A DNA stretch of 64,000 nucleotides from Mesorhizobium sp. M1D.F.Ca.ET.043.01.1.1 (lineage in GTDB: Bacteria > Pseudomonadota > Alphaproteobacteria > Rhizobiales > Rhizobiaceae). The number at the start of each line of letters is the position of its first letter. Within the stretch, counting starts at the first letter, position 1. Below, in pieces: positions 41,644-51,130 of the stretch. Location of the stretch: assembly GCF_003952385.1 (NCBI RefSeq), contig NZ_CP034444.1, positions 558,001-622,000 on the forward strand. The letters are read 5' to 3'. The position numbers were made by a program, and so were the translations under genes. The notes under the pieces were generated by a model. The model had not been told where the DNA came from and searched no databases. It worked only from the letters and a program-made list of their open reading frames with translations.

Positions 41644-41819
41644 TCTCGGCCCCAACGGTACCGGTCCGTCATGGAACCGGCGCCGGACAGTCGAGCCAAG
41701 ACATCATGTCTCGAGCAGAATGAAATCGGTTCGGCAAGGTGATAGCCGCTTATATCTGAAGAATCTCCTAGGCTGCTCAACCTGCGCGCGTGACCGGTGG
41801 GCGGCTGTGGCGCGGCCGT

Positions 41820-42188
41820 TCAGTCGTCGCCGCCGTCATGGCTGCCGCTGTCCCCACCGCTCCCGCCGTCCCCGCCATCATGGCTGCCGCCGTCGCCGCC
41901 ATCGTCGCCGCCGCTGTCACCGCCGTCGCTATCGTGATCGGCGCTCTGGTGATCACCGTCCTCGTCGTCGCCCTGATGCGAGCCGGAATCGGCGCCCTCG
42001 CCTTCATGGCCGGTGTGCTCATTCTCGGCGACGTCGCGGTCGCTGTCATTGCCGGCGGCGGCGCCCTGGTCGTCATCCTCGGTCACGGTCACCTGGCCGC
42101 CATGGTCCGAGCCTGCGAAGGATGGCTGCGCTGCAAGAATGCCGAGCAGGCCGATCGCGGTTGCCGCCAGCAATGGAAAGGTCTTCAT
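41820..42188 (-). CDS. Secreted Asp/Gly/Ser-rich protein
   Basis: 122 residues from ATG 42188. Signal peptide ('TFPLLAATAIGLLGILAAQPSFA'), then an acidic low-complexity mature part of Asp, Gly, Ser and His ('DGGDSGGDDGGDGGSHDGGD'). Strongly negative; metal or calcium binding is possible. The low-complexity tail gives long open frames on all strands, which are not genes. Confidence 0.55.
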   Translation of the reverse strand: MKTFPLLAATAIGLLGILAAQPSFAGSDHGGQVTVTEDDDQGAAAGNDSDRDVAENEHTGHEGEGADSGSHQGDDEDGDHQSADHDSDGGDSGGDDGGDGGSHDGGDGGSGGDSGSHDGGDD

Positions 42189-42275
42189 GATCGCTCCGAT
42201 CTTATCGTCGGTGCGGATCATTGCCTTGCCGGATTACGGCGCCCTTAAGCGGACGATTGCAATTTTAGCGGCTGC

Positions 42276-44396
42276 TCATTTTATGCCGCCCATGCGGGCT
42301 TGCCGTCTTTCAAGCGGCGCCGCGCCAACGACCGCCCGCGCCACGACCGCCTCGAGCGGCTCCGGCCTGTGCAGGAGATAGCCCTGGCCATGACCGATTC
42401 CCATGCCCGTGAGGACCTCCAGCGCCCTGCTTTCCTCGATCTTCTCGGCCACCACGGCGGCCCCCACGCTGCGGGCGATGCCGGCAATCGCCGAGACGAT
42501 CTCGCGGTCGAAGCGGCTGTCGGCGATGTGCTCGATGAAGGAGCCGTCGATCTTGATGGCGTCGATGGGGAAGCGCCTCAGATATTCGAAGGAGCTCATG
42601 CCGGCGCCGAAATCATCGAGGCTGACGCGGCAGCGGCGCTGCCTAGCCCTGCGCACGAATTCTTCCGCCGCGTCGAAATTGGTGACGGCGGCGGTCTCGG
42701 TGATCTCGAAGCCGATGCCTGAGGGCGGCGCGCCGCTCTCGGCAATCGCGGCGTCGACGAAATCCCAAAGCTGCGGATCGGAGAGCGTCTGCGCCGACAG
42801 GTTGAAGCCGAGCGAGATGGCGCCGGAACGGATCGCCCTGCCGTGCCGCGTCAGCGCCGTGCGGATGATCCAGCGGTCGAGCCGGGCGGCGAGCCCGAAA
42901 CGTTCGGCTACCGGCATGAACTCCCCCGGCGGGATCGGCTTGCCGTTGCTCCCCTGGAGCCGTGCCAGCACCTCGACATGGCGGCTCTCTTCCCAGGGCC
43001 TGCCGAGGCGATGGATCTCCTGGCCGAACAGCGTCAGCCTGCCGTCGTCCATCGCATCGACCAGATCGGCGGCGAGCCGCGCGGCGTTGAGGCCGCTGGC
43101 GCTGGCGGCCGTCTCGGCCGAGAACACGGCGAAGCGGTCGCGCCCGCCGGCCTTGGCGGCGTAGCAGGCATCGTCGGCGCAGGCCAGCGCGTCGGCCACC
43201 GTCGTCCTGGAATCGCGCACAAAGGCGATGCCGATGCTGGCGGCCAGCCTGCGGGAGGTGACAGCGGAGCCAAGATCGGCGTCGCGCACGGCGGCGAGCA
43301 CGGCGTGCGCAAGCCGCTCGGCGCAGGCGTCGCCGCAGTTCGGCACCAACAGCGCGAACTCGTCGCCGCCGAGGCGCGCGGCATGCGCCGAGGGCGGCAG
43401 GCTGGCGACGATGCCGGCGGCCACGCTCTTCAGCGCGATATCGCCCGCGGCATGGCCGGCATAGTCGTTGAGCGCCTTGAAGTAGTCGAGGTCGACATAG
43501 AAGACGGCGAGCGGCAGCCGGTTGACGGCGGCGATGCTTTCGGCCAGCAGCCGGTCGAAGGCCGCACGGTTCAACAGCCCGGTGAGCGCATCGTGGCGCG
43601 CGGCATGGGCGAGCTCCTCGGCACGCTTCTTCTCGTCGGTGATGTCGCGCACCGTGCCGAGGATCTGGCCGGCCGAGCCGACGCCGGCGATGAAGCGCAC
43701 CAGCGACTCGACATGACGGATCTCGCCGTCGCGCCTGATGATGCGGTATTGCGTGGCGGTAACTCTCTCCGAGCCCGGCGGCGGCAGGTGCGCGCGCTCG
43801 GTGGCCTCCTTGTCGTCCGGGTGAAGATAGGTGTGCCAGAGGCCGGCCGTCACCTCGTCGGTGTCGCTGACCAACCCGAATATCTCCCTGGTGCGCGCGT
43901 CCCAATAACTCTTGTTGGTGCCGATATCGTAATGCCAGATGCCGGTGCCGCTGGCGGCGAGCGCGAGGCGGAAACGCACGTTGATCTGCTCGAGCGCGGC
44001 CTCGGCCTCCTTCTGCCTGGTGATGTCGGTCTGCACGCCCATGAGGCGCAGCGGCTTGCCCTCGGCGTCGCGCTCGACGATGCCGCCGCGGTCGAGCACC
44101 CAGACCCAGTGGCCGTCCTTGTGCTTCAGGCGCAGTTCCGTCTCGATCGATCCGGTGTGGCCGGCGATATGGCGGTCGCCGCTCGCCAGCGCCCGCTCGC
44201 GGTCGTCTGGGTGGGTGAGGGTCAGCCAGAGATCGGAGGTGTCGGCGAGCTCGCCCTCGGCATAGCCCAGCATCCTCCACCAGGTCGGCGAATAGTAGCA
44301 ACCGCCGGTCGCGAGGTTCCAGTCCCAAAGGCCGAGCTGGGCGCGATCGAGCGCCAGCGCCCAAAACCTTCCCTTACGTGTCTTGTCGTCCGCCAT
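42276..44396 (-). CDS. PAS-PAS-GGDEF-EAL cyclic-di-GMP protein
   Basis: 706 residues, cytoplasmic. Two PAS_3-type domains (about 15-130 and 145-265, 'LWDWNLATGGCYYSPTWWRMLGY' and 'IWHYDIGTNKSYWDARTREIFG'). GGDEF domain at about 270-430 with intact 'RLGGDEF'. EAL domain at about 440-690 with 'EVLARL' in place of EAL, plus 'NLSAQTL', 'ITET', 'DDFGAGMSS' and 'KIDGSFI'. The metal and general-base residues look mostly present, so it could make or degrade c-di-GMP. No membrane segment. Monocistronic. Confidence 0.92.
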   Translation of the reverse strand: MADDKTRKGRFWALALDRAQLGLWDWNLATGGCYYSPTWWRMLGYAEGELADTSDLWLTLTHPDDRERALASGDRHIAGHTGSIETELRLKHKDGHWVWVLDRGGIVERDAEGKPLRLMGVQTDITRQKEAEAALEQINVRFRLALAASGTGIWHYDIGTNKSYWDARTREIFGLVSDTDEVTAGLWHTYLHPDDKEATERAHLPPPGSERVTATQYRIIRRDGEIRHVESLVRFIAGVGSAGQILGTVRDITDEKKRAEELAHAARHDALTGLLNRAAFDRLLAESIAAVNRLPLAVFYVDLDYFKALNDYAGHAAGDIALKSVAAGIVASLPPSAHAARLGGDEFALLVPNCGDACAERLAHAVLAAVRDADLGSAVTSRRLAASIGIAFVRDSRTTVADALACADDACYAAKAGGRDRFAVFSAETAASASGLNAARLAADLVDAMDDGRLTLFGQEIHRLGRPWEESRHVEVLARLQGSNGKPIPPGEFMPVAERFGLAARLDRWIIRTALTRHGRAIRSGAISLGFNLSAQTLSDPQLWDFVDAAIAESGAPPSGIGFEITETAAVTNFDAAEEFVRRARQRRCRVSLDDFGAGMSSFEYLRRFPIDAIKIDGSFIEHIADSRFDREIVSAIAGIARSVGAAVVAEKIEESRALEVLTGMGIGHGQGYLLHRPEPLEAVVARAVVGAAPLERRQARMGGIK

Positions 44397-44597
44397 GCCC
44401 TGGTTTTGCCTTCCCCCGTCCGGGCATAGAGCATGAAACCAGACAAGAAAGGGTTACCGGGTCGGGGCTGCCAATCTCCCCTCGCGGGGGCAGTGGCCGG
44501 CAGGCCACAGGGGGGTGCCTCGCACCATCGGCCGCCAGCAGGAGCAATCACGCCTAAAGGAGCAATCAATTGTCGGGAAGCGGCAACGGCGTGTCAC

Positions 44598-44768
44598 TCA
44601 ATGTCCGCAGGTAGGCGATGAGGCGCCCTCGGCGACCTCCAACCCGAAGGCGCGCAGCGTCTCCGCGACGAAGCCGGCGGGGCGCTTTTCCTCGAAGCCG
44701 AATTCGGGATGGGCGTGGAGATCGCGCAGCCACACCGTCATCTCGCGGTGAAGCGCCTGCTGGTCCAT
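44598..44768 (-). pseudogene. Truncated M20 amidohydrolase N-terminus
   Basis: 'MDQQALHREMTVWLRDLHAH' and 'PEFGFEE' with 'FVAETLRAFGLEVAEG' match the N-terminus of M20 amidohydrolases (hippurate hydrolase/IAA-amino acid hydrolase type). After about 48 residues the similarity ends with 'ASSPTCGH' and a stop, and a RIME-like palindrome follows at 44478-44520. Only 13 bases downstream of the diaminopropionate ammonia-lyase gene, so it was once its operon partner. Confidence 0.75.
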
Positions 44769-44781
44769 CGTCGTCTTCCCT

Positions 44782-45978
44782 TCAGGCAGACTGCAACAGC
44801 ACGTCTTGCGGCGCCATCCCCACCAGCTCGGCATAGCGGCCGGGATCGGTCGCCCCTTCGGAGTTGATGATCAGCACGCGGGAATTGGCATCGAGACCGA
44901 GCGCCGCGCGCATGCCCTTGTCACTCGCGGCACGGACGAGACCGGCAAGCCCTGCCCCGCCGCTTTCTCCGGAGACGATCGCCGGATCGTTACCCAAGGG
45001 TCGCGCCAGCTGATTCATCACCGCGACCGCGTCTTCCTCCTCCACCGTCATGAAGGCATCGCCGACGCGCGCCAGCACGCGCCAGGCGATCAGGGACGGC
45101 TCAGCGCATTCCAGCATTGCCATCACCGTCGACTGCCGATGTTCGATCGTCACCGGACGTCCGGCCGCCGCCGAGGCGTAGACGCAAGCCGAGCGCCTCG
45201 GCTCGACCACCACGGTCTTCGGCCGCCGCTCGCCGAGCAGAATCGCCATATGGCCAGCAATCGCCGCCGCAAAGCCGCCAACGCCGGCCTGCAGGAAGAC
45301 GTGCGTGGGCGGTTCGGCCATGCGCCGCAGCGCCTCGCGCACGCTCACCGTATACCCCTGCATGACAAGCCCGGGGATGCGCTCGTAGCCCAGCCAGGAC
45401 GTGTTGGAGACGATCTTCCAGCCGCGCTCGGCACCAACCCGGGCGACTTCGCGCACCGCATGATCATAGCCGCCCTCTACCTGCACGATCTCGGCGCCGA
45501 AGCGGGCGATGGCCGCCACGCGCCCGGCGCTGACCCCGGCATGGACATAGATGACCGAGCGTGCGCCGACGAGGCCGGCCCCCTGCGCCACCGAGCGGCC
45601 ATGGTTGCCATCGGTGGCGCAGCAGAATGTCATCTGGGCGGCGATGGCGCGCAGCTCGGAACTGTTGATTTCGCCGACATCGACTGCGCGACCAAAGCGC
45701 TTGCCGGCCTCCTCCAGCACCAGCCGGATGACGGCATAGGCGCCGCCCAGCGCCTTGATGCTGCCAAGGCCAAGACGCTGGCCCTCATCCTTGACATGCA
45801 GTGCTGCGATGCCGAGGTCATCGGCCAGTGCCGGCAAGGCGCACAAAGGTGTTTCGGTATGGTTGCCGCGCGCCTTGAGATAATGCTCGGCCCGGTCGGC
45901 GCCTGCCATGCCGAGGGACTCGGCGTCGGCCGCCACCAGCGGCTGGTTGTGTTCGCGGCGCTGGTTGAGCAGCAGCAT
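44782..45978 (-). CDS. dpaL: Diaminopropionate ammonia-lyase
   Basis: 398 residues from ATG 45978. PLP fold-type II enzyme converting 2,3-diaminopropionate to pyruvate and ammonia. PLP lysine in 'GLGSIKALGGAYAV', 'ATDGNHGRSVAQGA', and the phosphate-binding glycine loop 'AGVGGFAAAI'; C-terminal 'INSEGATDPGRYAELVG' is the usual family end. Directly followed by a truncated M20 hydrolase and located downstream of an amino-acid ABC transporter, suggesting use of a diaminopropionate derivative as nutrient. A duplicate of its 3' end lies at 46219-46347. Confidence 0.9.
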   Translation of the reverse strand: MLLLNQRREHNQPLVAADAESLGMAGADRAEHYLKARGNHTETPLCALPALADDLGIAALHVKDEGQRLGLGSIKALGGAYAVIRLVLEEAGKRFGRAVDVGEINSSELRAIAAQMTFCCATDGNHGRSVAQGAGLVGARSVIYVHAGVSAGRVAAIARFGAEIVQVEGGYDHAVREVARVGAERGWKIVSNTSWLGYERIPGLVMQGYTVSVREALRRMAEPPTHVFLQAGVGGFAAAIAGHMAILLGERRPKTVVVEPRRSACVYASAAAGRPVTIEHRQSTVMAMLECAEPSLIAWRVLARVGDAFMTVEEEDAVAVMNQLARPLGNDPAIVSGESGGAGLAGLVRAASDKGMRAALGLDANSRVLIINSEGATDPGRYAELVGMAPQDVLLQSA

Positions 45979-46218
45979 GCTATTCTTTCTTCGAGGCACT
46001 GAACTCTGTTGGCGGTGCGAATCCGCCGCTTGAGTGATTGAAGTTTGTATCGATCTGATGTCGCCGAATGCGGCGCTGGAGGACCTGAATGCCTTCCAAC
46101 ATGACTATTTCTGGTGGTAATTGGCCGTGGGTCGTCTGCATTCCTCCCCACTATCAGTCACGCCGAACAGCAATCAGTTCGCTGGCGGCAGGCAACATTA
46201 CTCAAGCCAGTTGCCTCG

Positions 46219-46347
46219 TCAGCCAACCTCCTGCAGCGTCATCCCGACCAGCTCGGCATAGCGGCCGCGGTCTGTCGCGCCTTCGGAATTGACTATGAGC
46301 ACGCGCGATTGGGCATTGAGGTGAAGCGCCGCCCGTCTTCGCTCATC
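46219..46347 (-). pseudogene. Duplicated 3' fragment of diaminopropionate ammonia-lyase
   Basis: Minus strand encodes 'RAALHLNAQSRVLIVNSEGA' and 'TDRGRYAELVGMTLQEVG' then stop, closely matching the end of the intact lyase ('RAALGLDANSRVLIINSEGATDPGRYAELVGMAPQDV'). It begins right after the livM stop. It marks a second lyase copy that was attached to the transporter operon and then lost most of its length. Confidence 0.8.
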
Positions 46348-46348
46348 C

Positions 46349-47308
46349 CTACCGCCCCAGCCACCTCGCATACACTTCCCCGACGATGCCACGCCGGAAG
46401 ATCAGCACGCAGACCATGAAGATCAAGCCGGTGGCGATGGTCACCGGAAAGCCGGAGGTCGCAAGCGTGTTTTCGAGCCCGACGACTAGGCCTGCGCCGA
46501 CCACCGGGCCGACCATGGTGCCGATGCCGCCGAGCAGCGTCATCAGGATCACTTCGCCAGACATCTGCCAGGTGACATCGGTGAGCGTCGCGAACTGGAA
46601 GACGATCGCTTTCAGCGCGCCGGCAAGGCCGGCAAGTGCGGCCGACATGACGAAGGCGGCGAGCTTGTAGCGGCCGACCGAATAGCCGAGCGAAGTCGCG
46701 CGGTTCTCGTTCTCCCGGATTGAGCGCAGGATCATGCCGAAGGGCGAGTTGACGATGCGCCAGATGGCGAAGACGCCGATCAGGAAGACGGCGAGGACAA
46801 AGAAGTACATGTTCATCGGCACGTTCAAATCGATGATTCCAAGAAGCGTGCCACGCGCAACGCCCTGGATGCCGTCCTCGCCTTCGGTGAAGGGCGCCTG
46901 GACGCAGAAGAAGTAGAACATCTGCGCCATCGCCAGCGTGATCATCGAGAAATAAATGCCCTGCCGACGAATGGCGAGGAAGCCCACGACAAGTCCCATT
47001 GCCGCAGCGCCCACGGTGCCGAGCAGGATGCCGGCCTCGGGCGGCCAGCCCCAGGCCTTCACCGCATAGGCGCAGAAATAGGCGGCGCCACCGAAGAAGG
47101 CGGCATGGCCGAAGGAGAGCAGACCGGTGTAGCCGAGGAGCAGGTTGAAGGCGCAGGCGAAGAGCGCGAAGCACAGCATCTTCATCACGAAGATCGGATA
47201 GATGAGGAAGGGCGCCGCGACGAGCGCCGCTATACCCAGCGCGACAAGTCCCCGTTCCAGCCTCACCGAGGCGGCGAGGCGCTCTTCATGAAGGGTTGCC
47301 TCGCTCAT
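46349..47308 (-). CDS. livM: Branched-chain amino acid-type ABC permease LivM
   Basis: 319 residues, inner membrane. LivM-type permease with 'NLLLGYTGLLSFGHAAFFGGAAYFCAY' and the coupling loop 'RSIRENENRATSLGYSVGRYKLAAFV' plus 'LLGGIGTMVGPVVGAG'. Together with LivH it forms the membrane channel for an amino acid or related compound. Fifth gene of a livKGFHM operon; starts one base after livH ends. Confidence 0.93.
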   Translation of the reverse strand: MSEATLHEERLAASVRLERGLVALGIAALVAAPFLIYPIFVMKMLCFALFACAFNLLLGYTGLLSFGHAAFFGGAAYFCAYAVKAWGWPPEAGILLGTVGAAAMGLVVGFLAIRRQGIYFSMITLAMAQMFYFFCVQAPFTEGEDGIQGVARGTLLGIIDLNVPMNMYFFVLAVFLIGVFAIWRIVNSPFGMILRSIRENENRATSLGYSVGRYKLAAFVMSAALAGLAGALKAIVFQFATLTDVTWQMSGEVILMTLLGGIGTMVGPVVGAGLVVGLENTLATSGFPVTIATGLIFMVCVLIFRRGIVGEVYARWLGR

Positions 47309-47309
47309 C

Positions 47310-48197
47310 TCAGGCGTCCCTTCCGAACAGGCCGGCGGGCCTGAGCAGCAGCACGATCGCCATGATGACGAAGACGACGAGGTTCGAGGCCTCGGGGTAA
47401 AAAACCTTGGTCAAGCCTTCGGCGAGGCCGAGCATGTAGCCGGTGACGATGGCGCCGAGGATCGAGCCCATGCCGCCGACCACGACCACCGCAAAGACGA
47501 CGATAATGAGGTCCGAGCCCATCAGCGGGCTGACCTGATAGACGGGCGCGGCGAGGATGCCGGCCAGTCCTGCAAGTGCTGCGCCAAGTCCATAAGTCAG
47601 CGTGAGCAGCAACGGCACGTTGACGCCGAAGGCCTGCACCAGTTCCGGGTTCTCGGTGGCGGCGCGCAGAGAGGAGCCGAGCCTGGTCTTCTCGATCAAG
47701 AGCCAGGTGCCGATGCAGACGATGAGCGAGGCCACCACCACCCAGCCGCGATAGTTGGGCAGGAACATGAAGCCGAGATTGGTGCCGCCGGCAAGCAGCG
47801 CCGGCACGGCATAGGGATTGCCGGAGACGCCGTAGTAGAAGCGGAACACGCCTTCGATAACGAGCGCGAGACCGAAGGTGAAGAGCAGGCCGTAGAGCGG
47901 GTCGAGACGGTAGAGCCGCGACAGCGCCAGACGCTCTACCACGATGCCGAACAGGCCGACGGCCAAAGGCACGATGACAAGCGCCGGCCAGTAGCCGATG
48001 CCGAGATGGGTCAGCAGCAGATAGCCGATGAAGGCGCCGAGCATATAGAGCGCGCCATGGGCGAAGTTGATGATGCGCAAGAGCCCGAAGATGACGGCCA
48101 GGCCGAGGCTGAGCATGGCGTAGAAGGAGCCGTTGATCAGCCCGACCAGGAGCTGGCCGAGAAGCGCCTGGATGGGAATGCCGAAGATCATGGTCAT
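47310..48197 (-). CDS. livH: Branched-chain amino acid-type ABC permease LivH
   Basis: 295 residues, eight or so transmembrane helices. 'GLINGSFYAMLSLGLAVIFGLLRIINFAHGALYMLGA' and the coupling loop 'SSLRAATENPELVQAFGVNV' are typical of LivH. Pairs with LivM. Lies seven bases after livF on the same strand. Confidence 0.93.
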   Translation of the reverse strand: MTMIFGIPIQALLGQLLVGLINGSFYAMLSLGLAVIFGLLRIINFAHGALYMLGAFIGYLLLTHLGIGYWPALVIVPLAVGLFGIVVERLALSRLYRLDPLYGLLFTFGLALVIEGVFRFYYGVSGNPYAVPALLAGGTNLGFMFLPNYRGWVVVASLIVCIGTWLLIEKTRLGSSLRAATENPELVQAFGVNVPLLLTLTYGLGAALAGLAGILAAPVYQVSPLMGSDLIIVVFAVVVVGGMGSILGAIVTGYMLGLAEGLTKVFYPEASNLVVFVIMAIVLLLRPAGLFGRDA

Positions 48198-48204
48198 TTG
48201 GCCA

Positions 48205-48909
48205 TCATACCCCCAGCACCTCGTGCAGTTTTTCGGTGTGCGCGGAAAGTTGCCCGACCGGAAAACCTTCCACCACCTTGCCGTGGTCCATCAGGTAGAA
48301 ACGGTCGGCGATACGGGCGGCGAAGCGGAAATTCTGCTCGACCAGAAGGATGGTCATGCCGCGCTTCTTCAGCGTCGCCAGCAATTCGCCGATGCGCTGC
48401 ACGATGACCGGCGCCAGCCCTTCGGTCGGCTCGTCGAGCAGCAGCATCTCGACGCCGGTTCTGAGTATCCGTGCGATCGCCAGCATCTGCTGCTCGCCGC
48501 CGGAAAGTTTCGTGCCCTGGCTGTTGCGGCGCTCTTTGAGGTTCGGGAAGAGCTCGAAGATCTCTTCCACGCTTATGCCGCCCTTGGCCACCACCGGCGG
48601 CAGGATGAGGTTCTCATCAACCGTCAACGTAGCGAAGATGCCGCGCTCCTCCGGCACGAAGCCGATGCCTTGGTGGGCGACGCGATGCAGCGGCAGGCGG
48701 ATCAGGTCCTTGCCGTTGAAGGTGACGCTGCCCGTGCGCTTGCGGATCAGGCCCATGATGGCGCGCAGCGTCGTCGTCTTGCCGACGCCATTGCGGCCGA
48801 GCAGCGTGACGGTCTCGCCGCGCAAGACCTCGAGATTGACACCATGAAGCGCGTGGCCCTCGCCGTACCAGGCATGGAGGTCTCGCACGGTAAGCAGCGG
48901 CTCACTCAT
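48205..48909 (-). CDS. livF: Branched-chain amino acid-type ABC ATPase LivF
   Basis: 234 residues from ATG 48909, which overlaps the livG stop. Walker A 'GRNGVGKTT', signature 'LSGGEQQMLAIARIL', Walker B 'LLLDEPTEGL', H-loop region 'VEQN'. Powers transport with LivG. An in-frame extension upstream has no homology. Confidence 0.93.
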   Translation of the reverse strand: MSEPLLTVRDLHAWYGEGHALHGVNLEVLRGETVTLLGRNGVGKTTTLRAIMGLIRKRTGSVTFNGKDLIRLPLHRVAHQGIGFVPEERGIFATLTVDENLILPPVVAKGGISVEEIFELFPNLKERRNSQGTKLSGGEQQMLAIARILRTGVEMLLLDEPTEGLAPVIVQRIGELLATLKKRGMTILLVEQNFRFAARIADRFYLMDHGKVVEGFPVGQLSAHTEKLHEVLGV

Positions 48910-49702
48910 GCTCGGTCCCCATGTAGGCGACGCGCACGCGCTCGTCCTGGCTGACGGTGGCGTAGTCGCCGGCGGCGAGCACCTGGCCGCGCTGCATGAC
49001 GGTGATCCAGTCGCACAGATCGGCAACGACAGTGAGGTTGTGCTCGACCATCAGCACGGCGCGGTCCTTCGCCAGCGAGCGGATGATGCCGGAGATCATC
49101 CCGACATCCTCATGCCCCATGCCGGCCATCGGCTCGTCGAGCAGAAGCACTTTGGGGTCGAGCGCCAGCGTGGTGGCGATCTCCAGCACGCGCTTCCGGC
49201 CATAGGAGAGATCGCCGGCGAGACGATGCGCTACATCGTCGAGGCCGACGATGGCGAGCAGCTCGCGCGCCCTCGGCGTCAGCTCGTCGAGGGCCGAGAG
49301 CGAGCGCCAGAACTGGTAGCCCAGCCCGCCAGGGCGCTGCAGCGCGACGCGCACATTGTCGAGGACGCTGAGGTGCGGAAAGATGGCCGAGATCTGAAAG
49401 GAGCGGACTAGGCCCATGCGCGCCACTCTCGCCGGCGGCATGCGGGTGATGTCGGTGCCGAGCAGTTCGATCGTGCCGCTGGTCGGCTGCAGGAATTTCG
49501 TCAGCAGGTTGAAGATGGTGGTCTTGCCGGCGCCGTTCGGGCCGATGAGGGCATGGATTTTCGCATGGTGGACGTCGAGGTCGACATCCTTCACCGCGAC
49601 GAAGCCGGCGAAATCGCGCCTGAGGCCGCGGGCGGAAAGCACCACCCGCGGCGTCTGTCCGGTGCCGTCCCGTCGGACGGCGGTCGCGGTCTCGAGCGTC
49701 AC
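48902..49702 (-). CDS. livG: Branched-chain amino acid-type ABC ATPase LivG
   Basis: 266 residues. Walker A 'GPNGAGKTT', signature variant 'LSYGRKRVLEIA', Walker B 'LLLDEPMAGM', 'VEHNL'; the 'RSFQISAIFPHLSVLDNVRVAL' helical insert is typical of LivG. The first 20 residues are an extension. Start overlaps the substrate-binding protein stop by four bases. Confidence 0.93.
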   Translation of the reverse strand: MTLETATAVRRDGTGQTPRVVLSARGLRRDFAGFVAVKDVDLDVHHAKIHALIGPNGAGKTTIFNLLTKFLQPTSGTIELLGTDITRMPPARVARMGLVRSFQISAIFPHLSVLDNVRVALQRPGGLGYQFWRSLSALDELTPRARELLAIVGLDDVAHRLAGDLSYGRKRVLEIATTLALDPKVLLLDEPMAGMGHEDVGMISGIIRSLAKDRAVLMVEHNLTVVADLCDWITVMQRGQVLAAGDYATVSQDERVRVAYMGTEHE

Positions 49703-50907
49703 TTGCTGACGAGCGGACAGCCGCTGTCCTCAGCCTTCAGGAAAGCCTTGTCGCCCGGAATCGTCGCCAGGTAATTGTAATAATCCCAATCCTTCTTCGA
49801 CTCTTCCGGCTTCTTGACCTGGTAGAGATACATGTCGTGCACCATCGAGCCGTCGGCCTGCACCTTGCCGTTCACGGTGAAGACGTCGTTGACCGGCATC
49901 TCATGCAGTTGCTTGGCCACCGCCTCGGTCTCGTCGGTGCCGGCCTTGTCGATGGCCTTCAGATATTGCGTCACCGCCGAGTAGGTGCCGGCCTGGATCA
50001 TGTTCGGCATCCGGTTGGTGCGCTTGAAGAATTTTTGCGCGAAATCGCGGCTCACGTCGTCGCGGTCCCAGTAATAGCCTTCGGTCAGCACCACGCCCTG
50101 CGCCGCCTGCAGCCCGAGGCCATGCACCTCGGCAAGCGTGAACAGAAGAGCTGCCAGCCGCTGGCCGCCGGCGACGATGCCGAATTCGGCCGCCTGCTTG
50201 ATTGAGTTGGAGGTGTCGAGGCCGGCATTGGCAAGGCCGATGATCTTGGCGCCGGAGGACTGCGCCTGCAGCAGGAAGGAGGAATAGTCGGTGGAGCCCA
50301 GCGGATAGCGCACCTCGCCCAGTACCTTGCCGCCGCTCGATTCGACCAGCTTGGCGGTCTGGTCCTTCAGGGAATAGCCGAAGGCGTAGTCGACGGTGAT
50401 GAAATACCAGCTGTCGCCGCCCTGCTGCACCAAGGCGCCGCCGGTGCCGACCGCCTGGGAGTGCGTGTCATAGGCCCAGTGGAAGCCATAGGGCGAGCAC
50501 TGCTTGCCGGTGAGGTCGGTGGAGGCGGCGCCGGTGACAATGTCGATCTTCTTCTTTTCCTTGGAAAGCCCCTGGACGGCGAGCGCTACGGAAGATGTCG
50601 TGAGCTCCATGATCGCGTCGACCTGCTCAGTATCGTACCACTGGCGCGCGATGTTGGAGGCGATGTCCGGCTTGTTCTGGTGGTCGGCGCTGACGATCTC
50701 GATCGGCGCGCCCTGCACCTTGCCGCCGAAATCCTCGACCGCCATCTTGGCGGCCTCGACCGACCATTTGCCGCCGAAATCGGCATAGACGCCCGACTGG
50801 TCGTTGAGGATGCCGATCTTGACCTTGCCGTCGGAAATTTCGCCAGCCGCCGCCGGCATTGCGGATGCCGCAATGAGCGCGGCCGAGACGAGATAGGATG
50901 CTTTCAC
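49699..50907 (-). CDS. livK: ABC transporter substrate-binding protein, LivK type
   Basis: 402 residues, periplasmic. GTG 50907 is chosen: GGAGGAACC precedes it and it begins the signal peptide ('KASYLVSAALIAASAMPAAAG'). 'VKIGILNDQSGVYADFGGKWSVEAAKMAVEDFGG' opens the Peripla_BP_6 fold. Relatives are annotated for branched-chain amino acids, but the pairing with diaminopropionate ammonia-lyase hints at a different amino acid. First gene of the operon. Confidence 0.9.
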   Translation of the reverse strand: MKASYLVSAALIAASAMPAAAGEISDGKVKIGILNDQSGVYADFGGKWSVEAAKMAVEDFGGKVQGAPIEIVSADHQNKPDIASNIARQWYDTEQVDAIMELTTSSVALAVQGLSKEKKKIDIVTGAASTDLTGKQCSPYGFHWAYDTHSQAVGTGGALVQQGGDSWYFITVDYAFGYSLKDQTAKLVESSGGKVLGEVRYPLGSTDYSSFLLQAQSSGAKIIGLANAGLDTSNSIKQAAEFGIVAGGQRLAALLFTLAEVHGLGLQAAQGVVLTEGYYWDRDDVSRDFAQKFFKRTNRMPNMIQAGTYSAVTQYLKAIDKAGTDETEAVAKQLHEMPVNDVFTVNGKVQADGSMVHDMYLYQVKKPEESKKDWDYYNYLATIPGDKAFLKAEDSGCPLVSK

Positions 50908-51130
50908 TGGTGGTTCCTCCCTTGTGGCCAACCACGTCAAACGCGGCGAGCCTCGCAATGGTTCAACAGTTCCGTCCGATGTCGTGGAAATTCGGGCTCG
51001 CGCCCCGATCGCTGTCCCTCCTCTTCCGCCGCATTCCTGGGTGCCGGCGGCGAACCTAGCATCACCTTTTGCGGGCCGAGAATGCTATTTTCGTAGCATG
51101 GAGGATAAGGCACGCCGGCGCCGCCCCACC

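Noticed and set aside
42643..44429. Open frames of over 500 codons overlapping the GGDEF-EAL gene in other frames
   Set aside because: High GC keeps antisense frames open. Only the 42276-44396 frame contains PAS, GGDEF and EAL motifs.
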